From positions 19,530,001-19,594,000 of the forward strand of contig NC_062971.1 in assembly GCF_023078275.1 (NCBI RefSeq): a DNA stretch of 64,000 nt. Reading direction: 5' to 3'. This document shows, piece by piece, positions 35,001 to 46,247 of this stretch. Position numbers and translations under genes: made by a program. The DNA is from Leguminivora glycinivorella (Eukaryota; Arthropoda; Insecta; Lepidoptera; Tortricidae). Every line of letters begins with the position of its first letter. Position 1 is the stretch's first letter. The notes beneath the pieces were generated by a model. That model was not told the DNA's origin. It saw only the letters and a list, made by a program, of their open reading frames with translations, and made no database searches.

Positions 35001-36562
35001 CAGCAGCTGCTGCTGTAGGCCCACCGCCTGCAACTGCTGCAGCAGCTGCAGCTGCGTGGCGGGCGACAGCGCCGCCTCCGACGCGAGGTACGCCGTCGGC
35101 GTCACCGGCGTCGTCAGCCCCCACAGGCTCGCCTGCATGGCTTGCAGTTTCTTCTGCTCCTTCTCCTTTTGCGTGTCGGCAAATTTCACCACCAGCGGGG
35201 CTGAACAACCCTCCATAGTCTGACTGTGGTGCAGTGTCTGAAAATCCGGAAATATATGGTCAAATTTAGATACCTTATAAAAATGTGGCGTAAAAATGTG
35301 GTGTGTGGTTAAATTGTGGCGTAGGCGAGAGGCTGGCAACCTGTCACTGCAATGTCACAGTTTCGTTTTCTTTCAACCCCTTATTTGCCAAGAGTGGCAC
35401 TGAAGCTTTAGTAGTTTCATGTGTTCTGCCTACCCCTTTATGGGATAGAGGTGTGATTGTATGTATGTATGTATAAAAATGTCTATGTAAACAATCAATT
35501 CTGATAATTAAATAAAATACAACTAGGTAGTCTGATTGAAATTGAGATAAGAAAGCGGGGAAAATAAGAATAGTCTTTACAACTTGGTATCTTGATATTT
35601 AATCGAAAATGAGGAGCAAAACTAGACTATCAATTAAAAGTTAACAACTTACTTGTCCATTTAGACAAAGTTACAGTCTGTCTCACTTAGATATCGTCAA
35701 ACATCGTGGTAACTATTATTCGAAAACGTCGATTCTAGGCGGGTAATACCTACTGTCTAATTCCCAAGGCGCCGGGAAGCATTCCAAATTGGGACCAGTA
35801 ATGGAGCGAGTTATTAGAACGATCCAATCCGCTTAAAACTTCACCGCTACTAACCAATCAGGAATTCGTAACAATTTTAAAACCTCAAGCATTTAACAGA
35901 ACTTCGAGCTTTCAAAGTTTCTTATTCAATTGAAAGTGATCCAACTTAAAGAAGTCTTTGTGCGAAATCTCTATTGATTTTAACACGAACGATTAGATTT
36001 TATTAGTTTCAAATTCTATTGGAAGTTACTTTTGGACAAGCTCGAGTTAATAAGGAATTAATGATTCAGGCATTTTAGAGCGTTGTTCTTTCTAATTTTA
36101 CATAAATATCTACAAGTATTGATTATCCGTCTTAAAACAGTCTCCTAGTTTGGTACAAAACTAGAGATCGGATATAATTGATTATAAACATCTATACAGA
36201 TTTTATTTTTATAGGAGGTCAGCGGTACCCACCCGATACCGTGGTGCCACGTGACTAATGGTCTTAGAAAACCTTTCTTGGATTTCAAATAAATGAAGAA
36301 TGGCGTTCCTCGATGGCGTCGTGCCCTGCTCGCGAACAGCGCTTCGCACGCCGTTCCCCGACAGCTTGTGTAGGTTAGCTCACCTTTATGGCAGCGATGG
36401 CCGCCTGCTTCGAGACGAACGTGACGAACGCGCAGCCCTTGCTCTGGCCCTGGGCGTCCCGTAGCACCGTGCACTCCTCGATGGCGCCGTGCCCCGCGAA
36501 CAGCGCTCGCACGTCGTTCTCCGACAGCTTCTTGTTGAGCATCCCCACGAACAGCTTGCGTT
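26013..36562 (-). CDS. aret: Bruno/arrest (CELF family) RNA-binding protein, C-terminal five exons
   Basis: Minus-strand exons 36562-36384, 35237-34973, 34383-34150, 27338-27216 and 26284-26013 (stop 26015-26013) join in frame, giving about 357 residues. The first begins in mid-codon (..G|AA), so upstream exons exist but are not visible. RRM2 starts [12 protein letters not shown] (RNP2 LFVGML), with RNP1 KGCAFVTF, then [20 protein letters not shown]. The linker is rich in Gln, Leu and Ala ([31 protein letters not shown]). RRM3 has [20 protein letters not shown] and RNP1 KCFGFVSY, ending [10 protein letters not shown]. Junction phases match throughout, and W-S at the 34150/27338 join resembles fly Bruno. 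Known role: binds U/G-rich elements in mRNA 3' UTRs, repressing translation in the germline and controlling splicing in muscle. The linker is closest to Bruno-1 (arrest) rather than Bruno-3. Confidence 0.94.
26895..27050. mobile_element. MITE-like inverted-repeat element in Bruno intron
   Basis: ACAGGCCAGGCCCCGTAGAA near 26896 and GATCGGGGCCTGTAT near 27035 pair, as do GAATGGCATTTCTGC and GCAGAAATGCCATTC further in. The interior contains CTCTGTCGAGCC and AAAGCGATAGAGATAGAT, words shared with the element at 47.66-47.86 kb. Confidence 0.7.
27090..27190. repeat. Short direct repeat next to a Bruno exon
   Basis: TGACAGTACGTCGACAG occurs at 27091-27107 and again at 27150-27166, each followed by a similar GC-rich tail (CCACTGCCGCAGAAAGG / GCACTGTCAGCGAAAGG). 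It is a local ~59 bp duplication in the intron just downstream of exon 27338-27216. Confidence 0.7.
27642..27823 (+). repeat. Dispersed repeat R2, copy 2
   Basis: Runs from CATACTAATATTATAAATGG to GGGCAAAAGCTAGTATAAT with all the R2 words, including the GTGATTTTTGAAGTGGAGATA segment missing from copy 1. Confidence 0.88.
28180..28290. repeat. Imperfect AT/GTAT microsatellite
   Basis: Dense ATATAT, GTATAT and TATATG runs with no coding capacity. Confidence 0.8.
28396..29159. mobile_element. GTTAAC-rich inverted-repeat element, copy A
   Basis: The left end is AGCTGGGCACCGTTAATC and the right end CGCCCAGCT, with many GTTAATC, GATTAAC and CCGTTAAC words near both ends. The interior (GGTAAAAAACCG, TCTAGGTTTTGCCG) is shared in outline with the copies at 53.1 and 54.8 kb but is strongly diverged. 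No transposase frame. Confidence 0.75.
29571..30385. mobile_element. Element with AACCGCCTTCC ends and a 121 bp triplication
   Basis: The left end AAAAAACCGCCTTCCTTTGG pairs with TTTGGAAGGCGGTTAAAA at the right. Inside, a 121 bp unit recurs from 29848, 29969 and 30090 (each TTCCACTGCACCAAAT, then GTAAGTGCATGCTGTTCTTA, then CAGATTTGAGGAGTTCC). The right part ends GGAGATATCGAGGAACAAAC and an A-run. The same family appears at 44.9-45.4 kb. Confidence 0.75.
30536..30657. mobile_element. 122 bp TA-flanked MITE (Tc1/mariner-type)
   Basis: Inverted ends CAGTCAAGTGCAAAAATA and TATTTTTACACTTGACTG lie between TA dinucleotides at 30534-30535 and 30658-30659. Too short to encode anything. Confidence 0.85.
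30862..31110. repeat. Two tandem ~148 bp units
   Basis: CCTTGACATGTGTCGCCATCTAG at 30862 recurs as CCTTGACCTGTGTCGCCATC at 31010. Each is followed by ACATCGA(G/C)CGAAAGAATTCT and ends at GAGATGGCGCGC. The block sits in a larger repeat that begins near GCAACCGAGCTTCGCTCGG (30832) and ends near TTTTTCACC. Confidence 0.8.
32132..32652. mobile_element. Inverted-repeat element carrying a GGAC microsatellite
   Basis: TAGGGTTCCGTAG near 32131 pairs with CTACGGAACCCTA near 32639. A run of about ten GGAC units lies at 32560-32597. A small frame across it reads as low-complexity repeats and is not a gene. Confidence 0.75.
35425..35475 (+). repeat. Short SINE-like tail with TATG units
   Basis: TTCTGCCTACCCCTTTATGG followed by GTATGTATGTATGTATA resembles the 3' end of a retroposed element. 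Too short to name. Confidence 0.4.
36306..36366 (-). pseudogene. Decayed duplicate of part of the Bruno RRM2 exon
   Basis: CCTCGATGGCGTCGTGCCC, CGCGAACAGCGCTTCGCAC and CCGACAGCTTGTGTAGG follow the exon sequence at about 36477-36535 (CTCGATGGCGCCGTGCCC, GCGAACAGCGCTCGCAC, CCGACAGCTTCTTG) with small insertions that break the frame. It lies 18 bp past the exon donor, inside the intron. Confidence 0.85.
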
Positions 36563-38801
36563 CTGTTGACAAATATATTTACAGTTGAATTGAGGAAAAG
36601 TACCTAAACCCACACATCATATTTCACTTAGGTATAAGGTATCATTGTCCCATTCAGTAAGTGCGGTAGGGACGGCCTGATATTTTATCGTCTATCGCGC
36701 GACCATGCTTCCCGTGCTGTACCGTAGGAACTAATTTGACTCTATAAGATTTAACATAGGAAAGCTTACAAAGGGTCGGCAATGTCAGCATTACCAGTCT
36801 TGCACCTAGCGAAATACGTCAACAAGAACTTCTAGCAAGATAAAATCCTGCAAATTTTTTAACAAACAAAAAACAGGGCAACCGAGTCATAAGCCAGGAG
36901 AGCTATATTTGTTACAAGAAAGCAAGTATCTCCGTAGGTGTTTAAAACTTTGCCCCTCGTTGCTGATGTTGCAGTGGGAATTTGCTCGAGGTTAGAAACT
37001 TTCTATTTGTTTCTTGTTTACGTTTATGTGTTGTTTCAACCTAATCCAACGACATGGGTTGAAATACTAATATCGTACAAACGGATTTTATCCAGATCCT
37101 TTGTCGACGCGATCAGCACTGGGGCACTTTTGAAATATGTATAAAGAAAGCTTCCAAGTGCCATGTAACATTCATGTAACTACGCTGCGGACACTGTACT
37201 GAGTGCAGAATGCATTGTACATTCGAGGCATCGAAAATCCTTATGCTACCCTGAAATGTGTACTCCTCTATCCGCAACGTGAGGTTAAGTGCGAATTCAC
37301 GATTCTTCTGCATTATATAACGTAAATATACTTCATTCTACGCTCTACATGAAAATTCTTTAGCTTTTAAACCTCCAAAACAACATTAAGAATTTAGGTC
37401 ATATGAAACGCAAACGTTAAAAAAACAAACGGTGAGAAACATTCCGGGTGTCAATACATACGGCTCGAGTACACAATGCAGTGAGTTTTACGCGTAAAAT
37501 TCAACATTCGGCGCTTTCAACCCCCGCGGGGGAAGTCCTGGCGAAATTGAAAAGGTACGAAGCGGAGGCCCGCCTGTTACAAATATTTCATGCCCGCAAA
37601 ATCAGCACGCTCGTGGGGAGATTAGCATGAAAATGGCGCGAGAAAACGAGCCGTGTGGAGTGAAAAACTCACCAGGCGTTAGCAACAGAGCCACGTAATT
37701 CCGACTCTCTGCTTCGCACATTAGATGTATGTTTAAATTTGTGATCAACACGCGTGAACGTTTTTCGTATGAATATTGTGAAATCAATTTTCGAGCAACC
37801 TATTTAATAACACGTGATTAAATACAGTCCTTTGTAACCGAATCATTGTAACCTAAAACGTTTGTTTTCCTGCGTGCAGGGGTTGTTTTACAATCGTTTT
37901 CACGAATTAAAAAATATATCCAATACGGTATGTGTTCATAGTAGATTAGAGGATTAAATGTTGGCGGTACGTGTAACTTACCTACTATCTATCGTGGAAA
38001 ATAATGAAAAACTGTGCGAATTGCAAGTCTATGATATGAGTACTTTACGATACAACATGTTTTAAATACCGACAGTGTTTCCCCCGTCACACAATGTCAA
38101 TAAGTATTTAGCCCGTCACGTGAATCCCTGAGACACTACGTTAAATTACAGTCAGCCATTAAAAAGGCAGTAAAGAGCGTCAACTACTAATTAGAATATT
38201 CAATGTGAATCCCCACTTAGACTGGAAGCGGTGATCAGTTTAAATGCACAGCTAATTGTGTACTTTGCGCAAATACCGCTTTAAAATGCTAAAGGTTTAA
38301 GTGGCCCGTCGTCTTCGTAACGGCACCGTTCGTTAACCAATTTACATAACCTGGCAAGTGCTCGGTCTCTTGTAGCGACTACAATAATGAATTGCAGTGT
38401 AATGAGCATTGAATGAAATGCGGCCTTGGCGTGCGGCGAGTCTCGTGCTCTTTTCAGGATTCAAAGATTTTTCCCGCGGAGTGCCACTTTACTTTTCGTA
38501 ATACGCAAATTAAACGGGGAGCCGATTATGCAGCCTATTTAAATAGGATTTACCTACGTTCAGGTTTCTGCTTGTTTTACATAAGATTTTGTATCTACGC
38601 GTAGGTACCTAATCGAACTCGTGTGTCTAATTGGATTTTTGACGACCGGTCTGGCTCAGTCGGTAGTGACCCTGCCTGCTGAGCCGCGGTCCTGGGTTCG
38701 AATCCCGGTAAGGGCATTTATTTGTGTGATGAGCACAGATATTTGTTCCCGAGTCATGGATGTTTTCTATGTATATAAGTATGTATTTATCTATATAAGT
38801 A

Positions 38802-40171
38802 CAGTAATGGACAAAATTCTTCATACACCGACATAAAAAAATAAACTTTCTATCATAATTTCTCTACCCTTAAACTTAACATCACAGTTGTGTTGAAAAC
38901 TTTTGGCTAATTTCATGGCGTACAACATACAGACAACAATATATCAATGATTGTACAATTATTGTTTTACATGGGTATAAATATAAATATTAGTACTTTT
39001 GGCTCTGGACAAATTTGATCATACAGTAATTAAAATACGAATGAAATGCAATGTATTAGTGTGTATGGCTTTCATCTGCTTTAGATATGGCTGCTTGTCT
39101 CGGAGGAACATTTTCAGGTACAAACTGAAGGTATTTATCTAACCCAAGCTTTTTCCTGTGTGCCTACTAAAGTAGGCAAAGTGGGTATAATTCAGAATAA
39201 CATTTGATATTTTCTTTGTTTTTCCAAAAACTTCCTTAAATTTTGGCTAGGATTGATAACATGAGACTATGTCAGCCATTGATGCTACTTAATCCTATGA
39301 ATCACAACGAACGCATGAAATAGACATACTAGTATTTTCTTTCAGTCATCTTTTCATATATATTCAGACGGGCGATGGCTGAAAGATAATACCAGTATGT
39401 ATATCTCATGCGTTTGTTATGATTAATAGGAATGAATAGCTTGAATGGCTAACATAGTCTCATGTAATCAATCCAAGCCAAAATTTAAGGAAGTTTTTGG
39501 AAAAATAAAGAAAATATCAAATGTCATTCTGAATTATACCCACTTTGCCTACTTCAGTAGACACACAGGAAAAAGCTTGGGTTAGATAAATACTTTCAGT
39601 TTCTAACATAAAATGTTCCTCCGAGACAATCAGCGATATCTAAAGCAGATGACAGCCATACACACTACTACATTGCATTTCATTCGTATTTTAATTACTG
39701 CGATATCTCCAAGCCAGATGATATTTATATTTATACTCATAAAGACCTATATAACTCCATCTACATAAAGTCTAAGAAAAAAACGTACCTCAGTACCATA
39801 TAGATAAAGCATTGACCTAGATGGCGTTACACCTTTGGGGTAGGCATTCGTAATATTAAAATTTGACATTTTAAAACATATCAAGCTAGAATATGGGCCA
39901 AATTGTCAAAACTGAGGTTCAAAAGTTTTAAGCCTGTGTGGAAGATGGCAGTCTATGCACTGTGACTTTTGATAACGCTTTTAATATTTCTTTGATACTC
40001 ATGTAAAAAAATAATTGTACGATCATTGATATGTTATTGTCTGTATGTTGTACGCCATGAAATTAGTTAAAAGTTTTCCAATACAACTGTGATGTTAAGT
40101 TTAAGGGTAAAGAAATTATGATAGAAAGTTTATTTTATATGTCGGTGTATGAATAATTTTGTCCAGTACTG
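38802..40171. mobile_element. Tc1/mariner-type foldback transposon inserted in the SINE
   Basis: Ends CAGTAATGGACAAAATTCTT and AATAATTTTGTCCAGTACTG are inverted, between TA dinucleotides (38800-38801, 40172-40173). The whole element folds on itself: 38802-39350 pairs with 39373-40171 with moderate divergence (for example AATTTTGGCTAGGATTGATA near 39240 against ATCAATCCAAGCCAAAATTT near 39468), around a 22 bp centre. The right arm carries a 254 bp insertion. No transposase frame. Confidence 0.88.
39741..39994. mobile_element. 254 bp hAT-like element in the right arm of the foldback
   Basis: ATACTCAT at 39733-39740 and 39995-40002 is an 8 bp duplication. Removing the insert restores pairing with the left arm (TGGGTATAAATATAAAT near 38973). 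The element begins AAAGACCTATATAACTCC and ends TTTCTTTG. Its interior (CTAGATGGCGTTACACCTTT, GTTCAAAAGTTTTAAGCCTG) recurs at 45957-46247. Confidence 0.82.
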
Positions 40172-42477
40172 TATGTATATCGTCGCTTAGCACCCATAGT
40201 ACAAGCTTTGCTTAGTTTGGGGCTAAGTTGATCTGTGTAAGGTGTACCCCAATAAAAAAAAAAAAGATGTAAACTTGTCTAAATAAACATCTTATCAATA
40301 ACATAAAATGAGAAATGAGAGCCAAACTTAACAACCGCGTTGTCAATTTCATCAACAAAAACATTAAGAACTAATTAAGTGCATGACAAGTTCAAGTTCA
40401 CTTGGGACGTATTTAAAGTTCAGGACGTTGCTTGTGCGATTCGGTGGAAATATAATTCGAGTCGCATAATATCGGAAACCTGGCCAATTGGCCACCCAGA
40501 CACAAAACTTAAGAAGCAAATGTACACTGAGAGAAATTTGCATTGTGAATTTAACAAGTTCGACTTGTTGCGGTTTATCCGTTTGAATCAGCCAAACGTA
40601 TGTTTAAAACAATATGTGTCAGGTTGTTTTTATAAAATCGACTTGTTGATTCAAATATATTGCCGATTCAAATGACAAGTAGCTTGTTGTTTGAACCAAA
40701 GAGCACGTAGGCGCTATTTTAACCAAAAAACTTGTTGAACGAACATGAAAACTGGTTGTATTTTCTCTCAGTGTACTAAATACAGTTCCGGCATGCATGG
40801 ATCTGTGTATGTACACATAAATTATATGTATACAGGTTTCCGTCAATGCGAATTCTAAATAAGCATTGTATATTATTGGTCCCAGGTGGCGCATTCTAAT
40901 AGATACGATGTCGTCTAGTTTATTCCGGTGGCTTGCAATTTACATAATATATTATTGTAAAACGTATTGGCTTGCAGGCGTTGTTTAAAGCCTTGTTATA
41001 AGTATGTATATATTTTATAACAAGTAGTAGGTACCTACTTTCAAAGAAAAGCAGGTAGGTGGATCTACTTTCCCCTGAAAATAACTTCAATAAGTAGTGT
41101 GAAGTTTTCCTTCGTACTACTTTTCAATTTACTTAAGGCAATTATAGCAAGTATTATATCGAGGTATACTTAAAAACGGGTTGAAACACGTTTCAGACTA
41201 AATCTCATCTTGTCTTATTTGTCTGCTCATTCCGTCTAGGTATATTGCGTACCTATATCATTGGTTAACAATAAACTATTGTTGAATTCATATCAAAACA
41301 ATAAGATGTTCAAATAATATTGTTTATTTGCATCAAAACAAATAATATTCCATATGCTTCGGTCTCTTGAACTGGAACAATATAAGCGGACTGACGTCAG
41401 GCATCAGTATTCAGGCGAGAAACAATAAGTGACCGTCTCCACAAGGTGTCACTTTGATACTGTCATACACATTAGACACAGTAAAGATAAGGATAAGTTT
41501 ATGACAAATAAATTGTTATGTTGTTGAAGGTTGATCTTCATAGGTCTTTGTTCTAAAACGCTTTGAACTAAGATCATGTAATACGTGATACTCATGTATC
41601 AGAGAGAAAGGCTTTTTTGTACCCTCCTGGCATTGCCGACTGGTGGGTAATTTCAATAAACTTTTTTTCCATGTATTACAATTTTTACATTATTAAACTG
41701 AGCTCTCCCTGGTCGCATAATATGGCACGCATGTTCAGAGGACACAAGTTAAAAATGTAAAACACGGAAAATATTGCAATTAGTCGAAATTACCCGCCAG
41801 TCGAAATTATCACCTTTATTATAGGTACACCGTGTTTTTTTTGTTTTCCGTTAAATTCGATACGTAGCAAGTTCATTATCAGGAACCATCCTATATATCA
41901 CTTTTAGTTTAATTCTCAAAAAAAAAAATTCTTCATTTTCATACATAATAAATGAATTTGTTAGTGTGAGAGACCCTTAAGAATAACATAACTATTGTTA
42001 TTACATTAGGAATTGGTAAAGGCTGTCACATACGTGTTCAGTAATTATCTTTATTTTTTTAATAACTCGATAACCGTGAGAGTTAAGACGCTAGTTTCTT
42101 AGAGAAATTAATTGTATTTGATCTAAAGAACCTTCCCTTAAAGTTAACGGAATTCAATAAAACAGGGTGTATGTTTGCATAACTAGTCACATTTTGAAAT
42201 TATTACATTTCAAAAGCAGTCCCTAGACCAGTAGTGCGAAGGTATCTAGCGTATTGTTTCTTTGTTTGATCGTGATTTATACTGCAGAGCTTACTGTTAT
42301 CCCAGACAATCGAAGTTTTCTTTCAGCTTTGATCTTTGTTTCAATGAATAAGAATATTGGAATAACCGTGACAAATAGGATACGAACGAACATGAGCATA
42401 GAAAAACTTTTTTATTTTATTACGAGCGAAATATAATGTAGATTGGCTTTAGGCATTTTATGTTTATGAGTACCTAG

Positions 42478-42656
42478 TCCATACTAATATTATAAATGGG
42501 AAAGTGTGTGTGTCTGTTTGTTTGTCCGTCTTTCACAGCAAAACGGGGTGACGAATTGACATGATTTTTTAAGTGGAGATAGTTGAAGGGATGGAGAGTG
42601 ACATAAGCTACTTTTTGTCTCTTTCTAACGCGAGCGAAGCCGCAGGCAAGAGCTAG
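42478..42656 (+). repeat. Dispersed repeat R2, copy 3
   Basis: CCATACTAATATTATAAATG to CGCAGGCAAGAGCTAGT, with one or two changes from copy 2 in most segments. Confidence 0.88.
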
Positions 42657-43782
42657 TGCTTTATAATTCCGCAATGCTAATAAGAAATCTACGTAGTACA
42701 CCATAGGTGTACATTTAACATTTCCCCCTTAATTTTTCTTAGAAAAAAAAACCGCCATCATTTTTACATAAGTAACAGACATTCTGTATGAAGTACCGTC
42801 CCTCATCCATAACGTGCCTCAGCCAAGTGCGTTTGCTTGTTCGCAGGACAATGTGTCGTTAAAGCGAAGTTATGACGCGGCCCGTTTGCGGCGGAGGCAA
42901 AGGCAGAGGCGCTTATCTTGCGCGAGCCTTGGACAAGGACACACCTAAAGGAGGTTAATTAAGGTTACCTGAGCTAGATTACGACTTACGTGTACGTGAA
43001 TAATGATATCGCATCACACACGTAAAATGTGAACTGAAAGCGAATATTAAGAATACGCCTCGTTATCAACTTCGAAGACGAAAGAATTGATATCTAAGTG
43101 GGTGACAAGTTTCAGTTTCCTTTGGATGTTATTAATTAAATCATTGTGAAAGCATAACAATAAACGAACAAATAATTGAAAAATAATTGCTAAACACGTT
43201 ATACAATTTAAACACTATCAGGCATGTACAACAACTGTACACGTATTCTTATAACTTTATCTGTTTATACCTCATTCTACGATACTAGTACGAGAGCATA
43301 GGAGTTATAAAATGACGAGATGGGCATGACGCGAACGTGGCGAGGCTTTGACAAAAGCCATAAACACATCCTAACCCGCGCGACCGCAGCAGGTGCGAAG
43401 AGGTTGTGCACACAAGCCGGCACCGTGACATACTAGCATACATTTGTATTGGACCTGCGAGACTCGTATTTGCTCTGTCGGATTTTGCCAACCGTGCCCT
43501 GACGGAATTGTGACTTTACAATGCTATACGGGCAATTATAGACTTCATGAATCTGAACGAAGGAATGTTTTAATGTTTATTTTATTTGGGCACAAACGGT
43601 ACATGTTTCTTAAAGCTAAAGTAAAAACATAATTTATGAACCAATACAGTTGCAATACAGAATGCATGATATTTAAAATAAAAACTTTGAAATAAATAAA
43701 AATGTAGCGGAATAAGTATTACTAGATCAATTCTAAAGTAGATAATTTTCGAAGTCCGCGTGTGCATACTGTTTATAGTATC

Positions 43783-43965
43783 ACTAGCTTTTGCCCGCGG
43801 CTTCGCTCGCGTTATAAAGAGACAAAAAATAACCTATGTCACTCTCCATCCCTTCAACTATCTCCACTTAAAAAATCACGTCAATTCATTACTCTGTTTT
43901 GCCGTGAAAGACGGACAAACCAACAGACACACACACTTTCCCATTTATATTAGTATGGATTATAA
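43783..43965 (-). repeat. Dispersed repeat R2, copy 4, inverted
   Basis: ACTAGCTTTTGCCCGCGGCT to CATTTATATTAGTATGG; the reverse complement of the plus-strand copies, with slight changes. Confidence 0.88.
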
Positions 43966-44920
43966 AGATGATCGCTGTACAAATCTAGTGTAATTCCATC
44001 GCGTACGCGCAGTTGCGCGTTTCCGTTAATTCCAACGTCTCTATAACGCTTAAACGCGGTTAATTGCGAACTAGAGGCGACTAGGGAATTAAACAAGGTA
44101 CATTACAGTTCTAACCATGTTTATGAGTTTAAACAATTTCCAGATCACTTCAACCAGGCACGGGTCGAATTATGGCCGTTTAAGTGTATAATATTAACCT
44201 ATGTGGAACTCGTTTACGACTGTTTGTGAATTTAGTTGGGATTTGTTTTTAGTGATGGTAAAGTTTGAAGGGATGCTTTTAATCCTTTAACTTTGTATCA
44301 AATACGTTACAGAAACAACAGAAGTTATGGTTTGCATTGTCTTTTGAATACCCAGCAAACATTATTTGGTCATACACTCTATAAATTTTGTAATTACCTT
44401 TATTGCATTAAGGAAGTAAAAATAACAATTACGATTTTCGCTCCAAATAATTAAGTTGAAAAGAAAGTTACACCAAAATATTACGACAATGTGGCCAACG
44501 AGATTATAAATGTTCCCTTAAAGCGGTAAAAGGATTTTCCTTTAATCCGTAAACTTTTTTCTACTGAAGGAATAATCAAGCTTAATGTTTTTTAAACAGA
44601 AAGCATAAAGAGATTCGAAATTAATTCGCATTGGACATTACCGCCTTTGAAAAGAAAAAAATGCAGTAATGTTCATTAGAAAAGGTTCATTAGCCCCTTC
44701 AGCCGGCTTCAGCCGAAGTTGGTTGCGCGCAACAGGTCGTAACTTTTTGTGAGTGATCATTTTTTGTTTCACCAAACTTGATTCGCTTCAGCTTCAGTTG
44801 GTTCAGCCAAAAGCTTTACCTACTTTTTGGCATTTGAAGACTGTTTAAATGTTTTTACATGTTGTGCATTTTTTGTCAGCATCATGAGCGATTATGAAAG
44901 GAATTTGTCACATTTTTAAC

Positions 44921-45353
44921 CGACTTCAAAAAAGGAGGAGGTTCTCAATTCGACTGAATGTTTTTTTTTTTTTTTTTTTTTTTTTTTGTATGTTACTCGA
45001 TATCTCCGAGGATCGTAGACCGATTTTCAAAATTTTTTTTTTGATCGAACGGGTATAACCCCGAGATGGTCCCATTGGCACCAAGTCGGGGTCTGATGAT
45101 GGGATCTTGGAGAAATCGAGGGAACTCTTCAAATGTTATAGGCACATGTAATGTTCTTAGTGTATATTTCAAAGGTACACCAGTATTTACGCCTGATGGT
45201 AATAATTTTATGTGGCTGAGCTGATGATGGAAGGTCAACTCCTCAACGGTTAGGAGTTAAACGATAATTCTTTCACTACTGTACATATATTCGGACTGAT
45301 ACATATAATATCACTAGGAACCACTAAAAATCAACAAATAAATTAACTTTTTA
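44921..45353. mobile_element. Diverged relative of the 29.6 kb element
   Basis: Starts AACCGACTTCAAAAAAGG, then a 26-base T-run (44963-44988 approximately), GATATCTCCGAGGATCGTAG and GATGATGGGATCTTGGAGAAATCGAGGGAAC. The last is the reverse complement of words near 30180-30215. It abuts the foldback element at 45354. Confidence 0.65.
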
Positions 45354-45724
45354 ACAAAAAATAAAACCGCCTTCAAAAAAAGCGTGTTACAAAACACGGA
45401 GAAACTAAAAAGCCAAAAATAATAAATCTTCGAATTCAGATTTCTTATCGGATTGCAATAATCTAAACATCCAAATTATAAACAAATCAATTATTTTTGG
45501 AGTCGGGGCCAGCCTGCGTATGGTTGGGTGGGGCAAACAGGAAATAGCAAGGCGATGAACAGGTCTGGTACCGACTACAAAAATAATTGATTTGTTTATA
45601 ATTTGGATGTTTAGATTATTGCAATCCGATAAGAAATCTGAATTCGAAGGTTTATTATTTTTGGCTTTTTAGTTTCTCCGTGTTTTGTAACACGCTTTTT
45701 TTGAAGGTGGTTTTATTTTTTTGT
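45354..45724. mobile_element. Foldback element, ~145 bp arms
   Basis: ACAAAAAATAAAACCGCCTT at the left pairs with AAGGTGGTTTTATTTTTTTG at the right. The inner parts are nearly perfect (GATTGCAATAATCTAAACAT with ATGTTTAGATTATTGCAATC), around a ~78 bp centre that is itself weakly inverted (AGTCGGGGCCAG / CTGGTACCGACT). Non-coding. Confidence 0.88.
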
Positions 45725-45956
45725 ACTTGGGTTCAGTGAGGAGTGAACATACTGCCTACCATGCGATACATACCGCTTTTCACATCAGATATTTCTGTAA
45801 AATGATAAAAGTACTGGAACGGATGGAAGTGGAAACAAAATTTATATTATTATAGTTATCAATTCACATTCTTTTTCTTTTCATGTTTAAAATGATACCT
45901 AATTATATTTTTTTTATTGTACATTACTGTACATGAAAATGTATGATAATACAAAC

Positions 45957-46247
45957 AAAGACATATGTAACTCCGAATAGACAGATAAAGTCTAAGAAAA
46001 AAAAGTACCTTAGAACCATAAAGAAGAAGGTAGGGTGGCCTAGATGGCGTTACACCTTTGGGGAACGCTCGGCTAGATGGCGTTAATATTAATATTTGAC
46101 ATTTTAACACATTTCAAGCTAATAATATGGGCCAAATTGTCAAAATTGAGGTTCAAAAGTTTTAAGCCTGTTTCAAGAGATGGCAGTCTATGCACAGTGA
46201 TTACACGTTTCACTTTGACAGTAACTCTCTATAAAACTCGATCCTCT
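45957..46247. mobile_element. Second copy of the hAT-like element
   Basis: AAAGACATATGTAACTCC, CTAGATGGCGTTACACCTTT, ATATGGGCCAAATTGTCAAA and GTTCAAAAGTTTTAAGCCTG match 39741-39994 in order, and it ends CTCTTTG. Near-identical ATACAAAC / ATACAAAT flanks (45949-45956 and about 46251-46258) fit an 8 bp duplication. The reading frame crossing it is not conserved. Confidence 0.75.

Larger units (their letters stand above)
38641..40265 (+). mobile_element. tRNA-derived SINE, split by a transposon
   Basis: The left part (38641-38801) has a tRNA-like head: A-box-like CTGGCTCAGTCGGTAGTG and B box GGTTCGAATCC, then GTGATGAGCACAGATATTTG. The right part (40172-40265) continues with TATGTATATCGTCGCTTAGC and AGTTTGGGGCTAAGTTGATC and ends in AATAAAAAAAAAAAAAG. 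Removing 38802-40171 plus one TA makes one continuous ~255 bp SINE. Confidence 0.88.

Noticed and set aside
38650..38712. Functional tRNA gene
   Set aside because: A and B boxes are present, but the sequence does not close into an acceptor stem and continues into a SINE body that ends in poly(A).
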